This document shows, in pieces, positions 8,113-16,918 of a stretch of 36,465 bases of DNA. The number at the start of each line of letters is the position of its first letter. Within the stretch, counting starts at the first letter, position 1. The notes beneath the pieces were generated by a model. It had not been told where the DNA came from, did not search any database, and worked only from the letters and a program-made list of their open reading frames with translations. The position numbers were made by a program, and so were the translations under genes. The stretch is from Bacteroidota bacterium (GTDB lineage Bacteria > Bacteroidota > Rhodothermia > Balneolales > Balneolaceae): positions 1 to 36,465 of the forward strand of contig JAQCBZ010000013.1 in the NCBI GenBank assembly GCA_027621355.1. Direction: 5' to 3'.

Positions 8113-9155
8113 GCAGATCGTCTACCGAAAGGTTTGTAGAGCACTTTGTTGCGTCCAATGAGCTCCTCCAAGACGAACTTGATGGACATCGGGAGTGTTT
8201 TGAGCACTTAGTAAATGGAACCCTGGCTAATGAAGTTGCAGAGAACTATCTACGTGCACTGGCTAACTTTCAGCTAGGTGACACAATTTTGTCGATGGCT
8301 GTCGACGTCGTTAGATATCACATGATTCCATTTCATGTGGATGAGTCCTTGATTACAGCGGATGTCTGCGGGACAGGCGGTGATGGCCAAAACACCTTTA
8401 ATATCTCCACAACTACGTTTTTTGTCCTTGCTGGGGTAGGTTTTCATGTAGTGAAGCACGGAAATAGGGGGGTAACCTCTTCTAGTGGCTCCTCCGATGT
8501 TCTTCAAGAGCTTGGCATCCCTGTTGTTGCGTCGGTTGAGACCTTGCACAAGATATTCGATGAAGTTGGAAGTGTCTTTCTTTTTGCCCCTTCCTTTCAT
8601 CCAATTCTTAAACATGTCGCTCCTATACGTGCATCACTGGGTATCCGGACTATCTTTAATGTAATGGGCCCTTTATTGAATCCAGCAAATCCAACCCATC
8701 AGCTGATAGGTGCCTATGATGAGCAGGCTGCGCAGACCATGGCAAAAACGCTACATCGACGGGGGGTGGAAGCCACGGTTTTTCATCACCTTGATGGATA
8801 TGATGAATGGGTTCCCTTTGGTAGGGGGAGCTCCTATCGGACAGCACCTCAGCAGGATCAGGTCATCAAATCAGAATTATCATATCAAGAATTTCAAGTG
8901 CCCCAAGCATCCGTGAAAGATCTTCATGGCGGATCCATCAAAGAGAATGCACACATTCTTCGTCAAATCCTGCAAAACGAAGCAGAGGCGCCCAAAATCG
9001 ATACGGTATGTATGAATGCAGCCATGGCTATTCACACCATTCATCCTGATACGTCTCTTCAAGAGGCGATGGAGCAAGCAAGAGACTCGATTGCCTCAGG
9101 TGCTGCCCTGGCTGTGTTAGAATCTATGATTGAGGTGTCACATGTCGATTCTTGA
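8109..9155 (+). CDS. trpD: Anthranilate phosphoribosyltransferase
   Basis: The 348-residue protein transfers phosphoribose from PRPP to anthranilate. Start at 8109 is chosen because it gives an ATGA overlap with trpG; an earlier in-frame start at 8094 would intrude into trpG. Key motifs are GTGGDG at 88-93, where PRPP binds, the NIST segment after it, KHGNR at 116-120 and SSSGSSDVLQELG. Asp/Glu magnesium-binding residues are expected further down. Length is normal. The 3' end overlaps trpC by 14 bp in another frame, so the two are very tightly packed. Confidence 0.96.
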   Translation: MSRSSTERFVEHFVASNELLQDELDGHRECFEHLVNGTLANEVAENYLRALANFQLGDTILSMAVDVVRYHMIPFHVDESLITADVCGTGGDGQNTFNISTTTFFVLAGVGFHVVKHGNRGVTSSSGSSDVLQELGIPVVASVETLHKIFDEVGSVFLFAPSFHPILKHVAPIRASLGIRTIFNVMGPLLNPANPTHQLIGAYDEQAAQTMAKTLHRRGVEATVFHHLDGYDEWVPFGRGSSYRTAPQQDQVIKSELSYQEFQVPQASVKDLHGGSIKENAHILRQILQNEAEAPKIDTVCMNAAMAIHTIHPDTSLQEAMEQARDSIASGAALAVLESMIEVSHVDS

Positions 9156-9960
9156 TCAAATTGTGGAGAGTAAACGTGTAGAGATCCAAAAACATCGCTC
9201 CCACGTGAGTTTGCACGATTTTGATGGATTTGAAGCCTTCCATCGACCCACATATTCATTCAAGGAGGCACTTCAACGCAAAGGGGTTGAAGTAGCTACA
9301 ATGCCTGCCATTATTGCTGAATTTAAACGAGCTTCCCCCTCCAAAGGGATCTTTGCACCTGATGCTATGCCCATCGAACAGTGCAAGGCTTATGCGAATG
9401 GAGGAGCTGCTGCGTGTTCTATTTTAACTGATACTCCTTTTTTCCATGGTTCACTTGTAGATCTTCAAACCATACGACGTGAGGTGGAGTTGCCACTGCT
9501 CCGCAAAGACTTTATCCTCGATCCTTATCAAGTGTTTGAAGCTAAAGCATACGGAGCTGATGCCATTCTGTTGATTGAGCGGATACTAAGTCCAACTCAA
9601 ACTCAAGAGCTTTTAGATGCAGCAGGTGAATGTGGATTAGATGTGTTAATGGAAATCGATGCAGCTGAGGTTTGGTCAGCCATTGAAGGATATCAAGAGT
9701 CCATTGCTGCCGTTGGTATGAACAGTCGAAATCTTGCGACCTTTGACACAAATACCGATCATGGTCTCTCTGAATTGCAGGGTATTCCATCCACTGTGAT
9801 TCGTGTGATGGAAAGTGGAATTCAGGGACCTGAGCCCCTGCTTGCGTGTGCGACTCACCACATTGACGCAGCGCTTATTGGCGAGGCCTTGATGCGTTCG
9901 ACCGAGCCAGCGTCGCTGCTTCAACAATGGCAGCAATATGTCAACAATCAACTCTATTGA
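9142..9960 (+). CDS. trpC: Indole-3-glycerol-phosphate synthase
   Basis: This (beta/alpha)8 enzyme of 272 residues closes the indole ring from CdRP with loss of CO2. The ATG at 9142 fits the family start (MSILDQIVESKR); a TTG at 9130 in the same frame is less likely. Visible active-site elements are IIAEFKRASPSKG (Glu60, Lys62), LLRKDFILDPYQV, AILLIERIL, GMNSRNL and the phosphate-loop region VMESGI. It is a stand-alone TrpC, with TrpF encoded separately 3 bases downstream, unlike the fused TrpCF of enterics. Confidence 0.96.
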   Translation: MSILDQIVESKRVEIQKHRSHVSLHDFDGFEAFHRPTYSFKEALQRKGVEVATMPAIIAEFKRASPSKGIFAPDAMPIEQCKAYANGGAAACSILTDTPFFHGSLVDLQTIRREVELPLLRKDFILDPYQVFEAKAYGADAILLIERILSPTQTQELLDAAGECGLDVLMEIDAAEVWSAIEGYQESIAAVGMNSRNLATFDTNTDHGLSELQGIPSTVIRVMESGIQGPEPLLACATHHIDAALIGEALMRSTEPASLLQQWQQYVNNQLY

Positions 9961-9963
9961 CCG

Positions 9964-10611
9964 ATGAATTTGCCTGCACTCAAAATTTGTGGCATCACAC
10001 GGTTGGAAGACGCACGCTTTTGCGCTGGCGCCTTTGTGGATAGACTAGGATTTATCTTTACCGAACAAAGTAAACGAACGGTGGATGTGAATCTGGTTGG
10101 AGCCATCACACAATGGATAGAAGGGATGGGAATGGTTGCTGTGACAATGGATCAACCACTGGACGAGGTAAAAACGATATTACAACGCTCTGGGTGCTCA
10201 CATAGTCAACTTCATGGTGATGAACCACCCCATTATTGTGATGCGCTTGAGGTACCCATTATTAAAACCATTAGCATTAGCCCCGAGGATACCGCCCAAG
10301 AGGTCCAGTCACAGATTGATCGATACCACGATGTGGTCGATGAATTTTTATTCGATTCTCAAATTGATCAAGGAGGGAGCACTCAGCGTGGAGGTACAGG
10401 ACAACCGTTTGATTGGTCCATTTTGTTGTCGTGCTCCATTAATAAACCATACTGGATTGGAGGGGGATTGGACGCAGCGCGTATCCAAGATGCTCTATCT
10501 ATATGTACGCCCTTTGGTTTTGATGTCAATTCAGGCGTTGAAGAAGCACCTGGTATCAAAGATTATGACAAAATCTGTCATTTGACTTCTCTTTTAAAAA
10601 CAACATCTTAA
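9964..10611 (+). CDS. trpF: Phosphoribosylanthranilate isomerase
   Basis: The 215-residue TIM-barrel enzyme performs the Amadori rearrangement of PRA to CdRP. KICGITR (7-13) carries the catalytic Cys9, and Asp131 in FLFDSQ matches the second catalytic residue. QLHGDE, GGTGQPFDW, GGGLDA and DVNSGVE complete the phosphate- and substrate-binding loops. The insert DSQIDQGGSTQRGGTG is the normal mobile loop. It lies between trpC (3-bp gap) and trpB (3-bp gap). Confidence 0.95.
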   Translation: MNLPALKICGITRLEDARFCAGAFVDRLGFIFTEQSKRTVDVNLVGAITQWIEGMGMVAVTMDQPLDEVKTILQRSGCSHSQLHGDEPPHYCDALEVPIIKTISISPEDTAQEVQSQIDRYHDVVDEFLFDSQIDQGGSTQRGGTGQPFDWSILLSCSINKPYWIGGGLDAARIQDALSICTPFGFDVNSGVEEAPGIKDYDKICHLTSLLKTTS

Positions 10612-10614
10612 TAC

Positions 10615-11817
10615 ATGCAAACAGCCACAAAATCGCGCACTAAAGGCTACTTTGGAGACTATGGTGGACAATTCGTCCCAGAAACCCTAATCCCTGCCCT
10701 TGAGGCTCTGAGTGATGCTTATGATGCTTTGGAAAAGGACCCTGAGTTTCATCAACAATTAGACCAAGCATTACACCATTTTGTTGGACGCGCCACTCCG
10801 CTTAGTTTTGCACCTAGATTATCCAAGCATTATGGGCTTAAGATTTATCTAAAGCGGGAAGATTTGTGCCATACTGGAGCGCATAAAATCAATAACGCCA
10901 TTGGTCAAGCGTTGCTGGCGAAAAAGATGGGTAAGACCAAGATTATTGCAGAAACTGGCGCTGGACAACACGGGGTTGCCACTGCCACTGCCTGTGCAAA
11001 GTATGGCCTGGAGTGTATTGTCTACATGGGTGAAGAGGATGTAAAACGTCAAAGACTCAACGTAGAAAGGATGCAGCTCATGGGCGCTGAAGTTCGCCCC
11101 GTAACGTCAGGCACTCGCACCCTTAAAGATGCCACCAGTGAGGCAATTCGGCATTGGGTAACGCATGTTGAGGATTGTTTCTATATCATAGGCTCTGTCG
11201 TTGGGCCCCACCCTTATCCATTGATGACGCGAAATTTTCATCGCGTGATTGGCTTAGAGACACGTGAGCAAGTTCTTGCGATTGAAGGAAGGCTTCCAGA
11301 TGCACTTGTTGCGTGTGTAGGTGGCGGAAGCAATGCTGCTGGCTTTTTTCATCCATTCATTGACGATAAAGACGTAGCGATGTTTGGTGTAGAAGCCGCT
11401 GGTTTTGGAGTGGAGAGTCAAAAAACAGCAGCTACACTATCCAAAGGCAAACCCGGTGTATTACATGGTTCTCTTAGTTACTTATTGCAAGATCAGAACG
11501 GGCAAGTCGATTTAGCTCATAGTATTAGTGCAGGCCTCGATTATCCAGGGGTGGGACCTGAACATTCCTATTGGAAAGACGAAGGACGAGTGAATTACAG
11601 CGCTGCAACAGATCAGGAAGCCATGAGAGCCCTTGAAACTTGTGCGGCACTCGAAGGAATTATCCCTGCATTAGAGACAGCACATGCTTTTGCGTGGCTA
11701 GATAAGCAACAAGCTGTCAAGGACGGAAGCCTCGTCGTGATTAATTGCTCTGGTCGTGGCGACAAAGACATGGAGATGATCACGGAATATCGAGCGACGA
11801 CAAGGGGTATTGCATGA
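10615..11817 (+). CDS. trpB: Tryptophan synthase beta chain
   Basis: The 400-residue PLP enzyme makes tryptophan from serine and indole channelled from TrpA. The PLP lysine is Lys91 in [14 protein letters not shown]; the catalytic glutamate is in [11 protein letters not shown], and GGGSNA is the phosphate-binding glycine loop. [15 protein letters not shown] is the standard N-terminus of the TrpB1 type that partners TrpA, rather than TrpB2. The stop overlaps the trpA start as ATGA, fitting stoichiometric production of the alpha2beta2 complex. Confidence 0.98.
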   Translation: MQTATKSRTKGYFGDYGGQFVPETLIPALEALSDAYDALEKDPEFHQQLDQALHHFVGRATPLSFAPRLSKHYGLKIYLKREDLCHTGAHKINNAIGQALLAKKMGKTKIIAETGAGQHGVATATACAKYGLECIVYMGEEDVKRQRLNVERMQLMGAEVRPVTSGTRTLKDATSEAIRHWVTHVEDCFYIIGSVVGPHPYPLMTRNFHRVIGLETREQVLAIEGRLPDALVACVGGGSNAAGFFHPFIDDKDVAMFGVEAAGFGVESQKTAATLSKGKPGVLHGSLSYLLQDQNGQVDLAHSISAGLDYPGVGPEHSYWKDEGRVNYSAATDQEAMRALETCAALEGIIPALETAHAFAWLDKQQAVKDGSLVVINCSGRGDKDMEMITEYRATTRGIA

Positions 11818-12599
11818 ATCGCCTCACGCAATTCTTTAAACAACAGCCATCAGGCGAGCTTGCAAAGACACTGTTCATCACTGCGGGCTTACCCTCATTA
11901 GACCGATTTCAGAGCACATTAGACACACTCGTCTTCTCAGGTGCGTCTATTCTTGAGATTGGCATGCCGTTTAGCGATCCACTAGCCGATGGTCCCACCA
12001 TTCAAAAAGCCAATGAGCTTGCCTTGCAACAAGGTGTAAACATTGCCTGGATTCTCGAATCTGTCCAAACATTTAGACTCCGCCATGAAACACCCGTTGT
12101 ATTAATGGGCTACATTAATCCAGTCCTCCATTATGGTGTCGAGCCATTTGCAAACGAGTGCGCTAGGGTAGGGGTAGATGGAGTCATTTTGCCAGATGTC
12201 CCGCTTGAGGAAATGGAGAGAGTGAGAGAGATCTTCCATAATCATGATATAGCTCTTATTGGCTTGCTCACACCAACGTCTACAAATGAACGTATCCAAC
12301 AATTAGATACACTGTGTCGTGGCTTTCTCTACATTGTCATGGTCACTGGGGTTACCGGAGGAGATGCTTCACAATACACATCCAAAACTCGAGATTTTTT
12401 GGAGAGGGTCCGAGGACTCGTGAAGCACAATCCAGTCATGGCAGGCTTTGGCATCCAACAACACTCCGATATTGAACCGTATAAGGATCTTTTGGATGGA
12501 TTTATTGTGGGTAGTGCACTTTTGCGCATATTGCTTGATTCAGAGGATCAAGAGGTGGACAATGCACTAGACACATTTCTATCCCATCTGCAGCCTTAA
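11814..12599 (+). CDS. trpA: Tryptophan synthase alpha chain
   Basis: The 261-residue TIM barrel cleaves indole-3-glycerol phosphate to indole. Start at 11814 (MNRLTQFF) is set by the ATGA overlap with trpB; an in-frame ATG further upstream lies inside trpB. Catalytic Glu48 and Asp59 are visible in [42 protein letters not shown] and MVTGVTGG are family motifs. The last usually reads SRTGVTG, so MVTGVTGG is a mild variant of the phosphate-binding loop. It completes the pathway. Confidence 0.95.
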   Translation: MNRLTQFFKQQPSGELAKTLFITAGLPSLDRFQSTLDTLVFSGASILEIGMPFSDPLADGPTIQKANELALQQGVNIAWILESVQTFRLRHETPVVLMGYINPVLHYGVEPFANECARVGVDGVILPDVPLEEMERVREIFHNHDIALIGLLTPTSTNERIQQLDTLCRGFLYIVMVTGVTGGDASQYTSKTRDFLERVRGLVKHNPVMAGFGIQQHSDIEPYKDLLDGFIVGSALLRILLDSEDQEVDNALDTFLSHLQP

Positions 12600-12601
12600 T
12601 C

Positions 12602-13705
12602 ATGAATCCCTTGCCCATGAATCAGTCTAATTCCTTGTCAACACTTCTGTTTGGTTTAGTGATAACACTCCTTGTAGCTGCAGGCTGCAACATGGAGTAT
12701 AAGCCCAAAGCGAAGGGGTCTTTAGATTCCATCTTACTTGTTGTAGATACCACTCAGCACAATGCATCTCTTGTACCAGCGATTCGAGAGGTGTTTGAGC
12801 AAGCCATTCCACATGTTCCTGGGTACGAACCACAATACAAGGTTCAAATTGCCTCTTTTGAACGCGAATCCGATTTATCAGTCATCGAAAATCGCACCAA
12901 TGTTGTGATAGCGGCTCCACTTGATGAACAAACTCCTACAGGTTCATTGGTCCGATCTATGCTGAACGAATCATTTGAACAAAACGTACGAAATGGCACG
13001 TCTTTTGCATTTCCAGCAAAGGATGTATGGGCAAGAAACCAGTGGGTGCTTGTCCTCACTGGAATGGATACGGTGACTATGAAACAGGCCATCTTAGAAG
13101 CGGATACTCGACTCTTTGAACCCCTTCAAACCTATGAATTAGAGCGATGGACTCGTGATATCTATGAAAAGGGAGAACAAGTTGAGCTTGCCGACTCCTT
13201 AATGGCACATGCTGGTTGGTCCGTACGAATGCAGCATGATTATGTATGGACCTTTGATACGACTCGATTTGTTCAATTTAGACGCCCTTTGGTCGATAAC
13301 GATCGTTGGATCTGGGGTGCATGGGAGGAGCTACAAGACCCCGGCGTGATTACTCCGAGTTGGATTCAAGCCAAGCGAGATTCAATCTTGGCCACCTACC
13401 TCAAAGGGATTCGTCCTAATTCCTATATCACCACAGAAACCAGACGCCCTGTATCAACCTCGCTTTTGGATGAATCAGAGCACTTAGCCTTTGAGACGCT
13501 AGGCACATGGACGATGGTCAATGATTTCATGGGTGGTCCATTTGTACATTTCACGTATTATATACCCGAACAGGAGCGAGTCATATTTGTGGAGTATGGG
13601 CAATTTGCTCCTCAGGTAGGCAAACGTCGATTTGTAAGGCAATTTCGCGCGATGGGACGCACCTTTAAAGTTGATACTACCTTAACGACAGATTCGTCGA
13701 AATGA
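12602..13705 (+). CDS. DUF4837-family lipoprotein
   Basis: The 367-residue predicted lipoprotein has hydrophobic LLFGLVITLLVAAGC with lipid-acceptor Cys29. The body (ILLVVDTTQHN, NRTNVVIAAPL, FAFPAKDVWARNQWVLVLTG and the YIPEQERVIFVEYGQF end) resembles the Bacteroidota-restricted DUF4837 family, whose function is unknown to me. It begins 2 bases after the trpA stop, so it is co-transcribed with the trp genes and would be under the attenuator unless it has its own promoter. Placement after trpA may simply be read-through convenience; no link to tryptophan metabolism is visible. Confidence 0.75.
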   Translation: MNPLPMNQSNSLSTLLFGLVITLLVAAGCNMEYKPKAKGSLDSILLVVDTTQHNASLVPAIREVFEQAIPHVPGYEPQYKVQIASFERESDLSVIENRTNVVIAAPLDEQTPTGSLVRSMLNESFEQNVRNGTSFAFPAKDVWARNQWVLVLTGMDTVTMKQAILEADTRLFEPLQTYELERWTRDIYEKGEQVELADSLMAHAGWSVRMQHDYVWTFDTTRFVQFRRPLVDNDRWIWGAWEELQDPGVITPSWIQAKRDSILATYLKGIRPNSYITTETRRPVSTSLLDESEHLAFETLGTWTMVNDFMGGPFVHFTYYIPEQERVIFVEYGQFAPQVGKRRFVRQFRAMGRTFKVDTTLTTDSSK

Positions 13706-13753
13706 TGTATGTTAGAGGGGGGTGTGAAACCATTGTCCATTACAGTGAAATTA

Positions 13754-13782
13754 TTCACAGCCAAATCTCGTGAATTTATACA
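13754..13782 (+). promoter_or_regulatory. Candidate promoter of the response-regulator gene
   Basis: TTCACA (13754-13759), a 17-bp spacer and TATACA (13777-13782) precede the regulator start at 13790. Transcription would begin almost at that ATG, implying a leaderless mRNA or use of the in-frame ATG at 13805. Consensus match only. Confidence 0.35.
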
Positions 13783-13789
13783 CTACTGA

Positions 13790-14500
13790 ATGACGCCTCC
13801 AAGCATGATTCAATGTTGGCTTATCCCTTATCCGACAGTCTCATTAGACTCGTTGGCAAAAACGCTTGAGCATAAAGAGTGCAATATCACTACACACTCA
13901 CCCTTCGAGCTTGAAGACATTGAGTTTACCTCACTGTCACCGAATGACTGTCCCGATATAATGTTTATCGATGGAGGATCTGAGGTGTCCCACTCACGTA
14001 GAATGTGTCGCCACCTCCGTGATAATGGATATAAGGGTTTTTTGTTGCTTGCTTCACAGGATTCGACAACACAAGGGAGGGTCAAGTCTTTAAAAGCGGG
14101 GGCAGACGATTTGTGTGTAAAACCCTATTCTAGCCACTCTATTCGAGAAAAGATTCTGGAATACATTGAGCTTGAAAAAAAGAACCAATCGGCAAAAAAA
14201 TACTCCTTTGACGATCTCATGCTTGATACGAAGGAAGGCGTATTGCATGGCAAGGGGGGTAAACAGATCAAATTGACTCAAATCGAAAGCAAGCTAATGA
14301 AAACCTTTCTTAAGCAAAGTCAAAAGCTATGTTCAAAGGAATGGCTAATCGCTGAAGTTTGGAAGATTCATTTTGATACAAAAACCAATTTCCTCAGTGT
14401 CTCGATTAGCGGTCTTCGTAAAAAAATCAGCAAGATTTCTAAAAAGCCCTACATCCATACCGTTCGTGGCAAGGGGTACAAGCTGGATATTGACCCCTAA
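13790..14500 (+). CDS. Orphan OmpR/PhoB-type response regulator with degenerate receiver
   Basis: A 236-residue protein with an N-terminal receiver-like domain (about 6-122) and a C-terminal winged-helix DNA-binding domain (about 138-235). The latter ends in SVSISGLRKKISK...YIHTVRGKGYKLD, the standard OmpR-family recognition helix and wing. In the receiver, Asp61 (DIMFIDGG) sits at the phospho-acceptor position and Lys111 (CVKPYS) at the switch lysine. The usual acidic pair after the first strand (VDDE) is absent: the strand reads MIQCWLIPYP. Without that magnesium pocket, ordinary phosphorylation is doubtful. No histidine kinase lies next to it. The start at 13790 could be 13805 (MIQCW...), which aligns better with the fold. 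Target genes are unknown. Confidence 0.8.
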   Translation: MTPPSMIQCWLIPYPTVSLDSLAKTLEHKECNITTHSPFELEDIEFTSLSPNDCPDIMFIDGGSEVSHSRRMCRHLRDNGYKGFLLLASQDSTTQGRVKSLKAGADDLCVKPYSSHSIREKILEYIELEKKNQSAKKYSFDDLMLDTKEGVLHGKGGKQIKLTQIESKLMKTFLKQSQKLCSKEWLIAEVWKIHFDTKTNFLSVSISGLRKKISKISKKPYIHTVRGKGYKLDIDP

Positions 14501-14524
14501 AAGGCGTCAATACCTTACGGCTCT

Positions 14525-15499
14525 TTAATCCATAGAGGCGTGGTCAGTCGCTGCAAGCTCCTGATATAGCTTGAATTCCTCTGGTGTTGTGTTGGCAAAT
14601 AGATACATGAGCGGGTCCACATGCTTGCCATTACGGAGCACTTCATAATGGAGGTGAGGGCCACTAACCATGCCAGAATTTCCAGTGTATCCAATCAAGT
14701 CTCCACGCTCAATACGTTGACCCTCTTGGATTCCCTCAACATAGCTAGAAAGGTGAGCATAACGCGTCTCAAATCCATAGCCATGATCAATAATGATCAT
14801 ACGACCATATGTGCCTGCATATCGCCTCGAAGAGATGGTTCCATTGCCGGTTGCATACACGGGAGAGCCGATTTCAGATCGAAAGTCAACTCCACCATGC
14901 ATTGTTTTGTAGCCCATGACTGGATGAGTTCTCATTCCGTATGCGCTTGTAAGTACATTATCCACCGGTTTAATTGCAGGAATATGCTTGAGCTTATCCG
15001 AATTGGTGTTGAAGTAACGCTTAATCTCTTCATACGAGTCGTTTTGTATGCGTATGCGTTGCTCAATCTGACGAACGGATTGTCTTGCCTCAGCCAGAAG
15101 TTGTGCTGTTGAGGGAGCTACAGAAAGATCCATCTCTGGTGCGCGGGCACCACCCATGGATGCATTGCGTTCGGCCATTGGAATTTCATTAAGTCCCAAA
15201 ATGGATCGGTACATCTCATTATCCTGCGCTGCTAGATCATCCAACTGTCCCATAAGCTGAGTCATGGTACGTTTTGAGTCTTCCACCTCCTCGATAAGAA
15301 AATCATTCTCAGCTTTGAGTGCTAGCTCAGCAGGGGTGGCATAAAAGGTGGAGATAAGCGAAAGAAAGATGGCCCCAAACACCATTCCATTGAGTATCCA
15401 TAAGGACATCGATAGAAGGAATAGTTCTCTTTTGTTGCTCTCCACAGGGACAAAGCGGCAAGAGTCTTCGTCGTAGATGTAGTGTTTTGGCTGATTCAT
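14525..15499 (-). CDS. M23 family peptidoglycan metallopeptidase, membrane anchored
   Basis: The protein is 324 residues from the ATG at 15499; a GTG two codons upstream (15505) is less likely. A cytoplasmic N-terminus of about 25 residues precedes one transmembrane helix (about 28-52), then a coiled-coil stretch (about 60-95, and 130-165), then the LytM/M23 domain (about 180-305). Zinc and active-site residues are present: His201 and Asp205 in MHGGVDF, His249 in RYAHLSS, and His282 and His284 in GPHLHYEV. This is a complete set, so it should be an active endopeptidase cutting peptide cross-links in the periplasm. It is the last gene of the GT2-xerC-hpf-hprK operon. It resembles MepM/NlpD-like or bactofilin-associated M23 proteins, but the exact role is open. 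Confidence 0.9.
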   Translation of the reverse strand: MNQPKHYIYDEDSCRFVPVESNKRELFLLSMSLWILNGMVFGAIFLSLISTFYATPAELALKAENDFLIEEVEDSKRTMTQLMGQLDDLAAQDNEMYRSILGLNEIPMAERNASMGGARAPEMDLSVAPSTAQLLAEARQSVRQIEQRIRIQNDSYEEIKRYFNTNSDKLKHIPAIKPVDNVLTSAYGMRTHPVMGYKTMHGGVDFRSEIGSPVYATGNGTISSRRYAGTYGRMIIIDHGYGFETRYAHLSSYVEGIQEGQRIERGDLIGYTGNSGMVSGPHLHYEVLRNGKHVDPLMYLFANTTPEEFKLYQELAATDHASMD

Positions 15500-15538
15500 A
15501 TCCACAATTGTTTGCTAAAGATACAAATGTTTCGCTGG

Positions 15539-16591
15539 CTACTCCACATCACCTTCAAAATAGGAAATGGCGCTTCCAGGTCTACCTGCAGTGGGCGCTT
15601 TTTCTACAGCTTCGCCTTTCATCTTACGTTCAATTTGCGTCTGAACTTTAGCCTGAAATGCTTTTGCTGCATCATATCCATAATGCTTGAGGAGATGATT
15701 CATAGCTATCACCTCAGCAATGACAGTGATATTTTTGCCAGGGGTCATGGGGACTCGAATTAATGGCAACGAAATACCCATTAGATCTACCGTCTCATTC
15801 GTGAGCCCTGTACGTTCAACCTTTTGTTCGTCATCCCACAAATTAAGCTCAACAACGACCTCGAGTCGCTTTTGATATCGAATAGATCGGATACCAAACA
15901 TAGAGAGCACATCTACGACACCCAGTCCCCGTATTTCCATGAAATGTTTATTCATCTCAGTGGCAGATGTCATAATGACTGAATTTTTCCTGGTTAGCAT
16001 TACCACATCGTCAGAGACCAATCGATGTCCCCGCTCAACCAAATCCATGGCCACTTCACTCTTCCCAATACCGGATTTACCAACTATAAGCAATCCAATA
16101 CCATAAACATCTACCATGCTCCCATGAATCATCGTTTGATCCGCAAATTGGTCGTCCATATAGTCCTGCAGAATGGACATAAATCGTGTAGTCTCAAGAT
16201 CTGTCGACAACACGGGAATCCCATTTAAATCGGCTTCATGAAGCAAGTCAGGTGGTAATTCGTTGCCACTCGTCAGGATAATGGCAGGGCTCTCAAAGGA
16301 ACAAACGTGCTTGAATCGTTCTCTCGATTCCTCTTTAGGAAGATGCAACAAATATTCAATTTCTGTATTTCCGAGGATCTGAATCCGTTGGTGTGTATAG
16401 GTCTCCACAAAACCAGCCAACGCGAGTCCTGGTCGGTGCAGTGTGCACTCCGTGATTTGCTTCGCTTGACATCGAGCTTCATCTGTACACAAGCGAATCT
16501 CAAGATTAACCAGTTCTTTGAGATCTCTGGTCAACTCAGCAACGGTCATCGATTCCCGTTTAGGACGGGAGGGGGGAACGCGTAATGGCAT
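15539..16591 (-). CDS. hprK: HPr kinase/phosphorylase
   Basis: A 350-residue HprK-family protein. The N-terminal Hpr_kinase_N domain runs to about 145. The C-terminal kinase domain has IHGSMVDVYGIGLLI with His156, Walker A GKSGIGKS (171-178), LVSDD and the signature EIRGLGVVDV. It phosphorylates Ser46 of HPr in PTS-linked signalling. No ptsH, ptsI or other PTS gene is seen in the window. In Bacteroidota the protein may act in a PTS-independent system. An in-frame ATG at residue 15 could be the true start. It begins 8 bases after hpf and ends in a non-conserved acidic tail (SYFEGDVE). Confidence 0.93.
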   Translation of the reverse strand: MPLRVPPSRPKRESMTVAELTRDLKELVNLEIRLCTDEARCQAKQITECTLHRPGLALAGFVETYTHQRIQILGNTEIEYLLHLPKEESRERFKHVCSFESPAIILTSGNELPPDLLHEADLNGIPVLSTDLETTRFMSILQDYMDDQFADQTMIHGSMVDVYGIGLLIVGKSGIGKSEVAMDLVERGHRLVSDDVVMLTRKNSVIMTSATEMNKHFMEIRGLGVVDVLSMFGIRSIRYQKRLEVVVELNLWDDEQKVERTGLTNETVDLMGISLPLIRVPMTPGKNITVIAEVIAMNHLLKHYGYDAAKAFQAKVQTQIERKMKGEAVEKAPTAGRPGSAISYFEGDVE

Positions 16592-16599
16592 ACGTGGTA

Positions 16600-16896
16600 T
16601 TAGTGTGTCGCGTGCTTTGTCTTAAATTTACGCAATTGTCGAGTGATCAAATCTACCGCTTCCAAAACCGCTTTCTCATAATTCTCTTCTTCCACGGTTG
16701 CCGTTAAAAAATCGCCCGGTATTTTGACTCGTAAATCAGCTTTTTGAGGACGATCAGCGTCCTGACTCGGTTCCAAAACAATTTCAATAGAGGAAATATC
16801 GGTATGGAACGTATGTAGTTTGTCCACAGCATCGAGGGTAAATTCTTTCAAGTGATCAGATGGTTGAAAATGTCTGGCGGTAAATTGAGTACTCAT
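16600..16896 (-). CDS. hpf: Ribosome hibernation-promoting factor, short form
   Basis: The 98-residue protein of the HPF/YfiA family binds the 30S decoding region in stationary phase. The start at 16896 (MSTQFTARHFQPSDHLKEF) matches the family N-terminus; an ATG at 16932 would overlap xerC by 14 bases. The sequence shows the beta-alpha-beta-beta-beta-alpha pattern: HLKEFTLDAVDKLHTF helix, then SSIEIVLEP, KADLRVKIPGDFLTAT, and the EENYEKAVLEAVDLITRQLRKFKTKH helix with basic face. It lacks the C-terminal dimerisation domain of long HPF, so 100S formation would need another factor. Confidence 0.88.
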   Translation of the reverse strand: MSTQFTARHFQPSDHLKEFTLDAVDKLHTFHTDISSIEIVLEPSQDADRPQKADLRVKIPGDFLTATVEEENYEKAVLEAVDLITRQLRKFKTKHATH

Positions 16897-16918
16897 AGCA
16901 TGATAGATTAGGTTGTGG

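Noticed and set aside
14501-14524. Bidirectional terminator between the convergent regulator and peptidase genes
   Set aside because: The 24-base gap has no convincing hairpin or T-run on either strand.
14621-15112. 163-codon plus-strand open frame opposite the M23 peptidase
   Set aside because: It is the antisense of a gene with a complete zinc site and clear domains, and its own product has no recognisable composition or motif.
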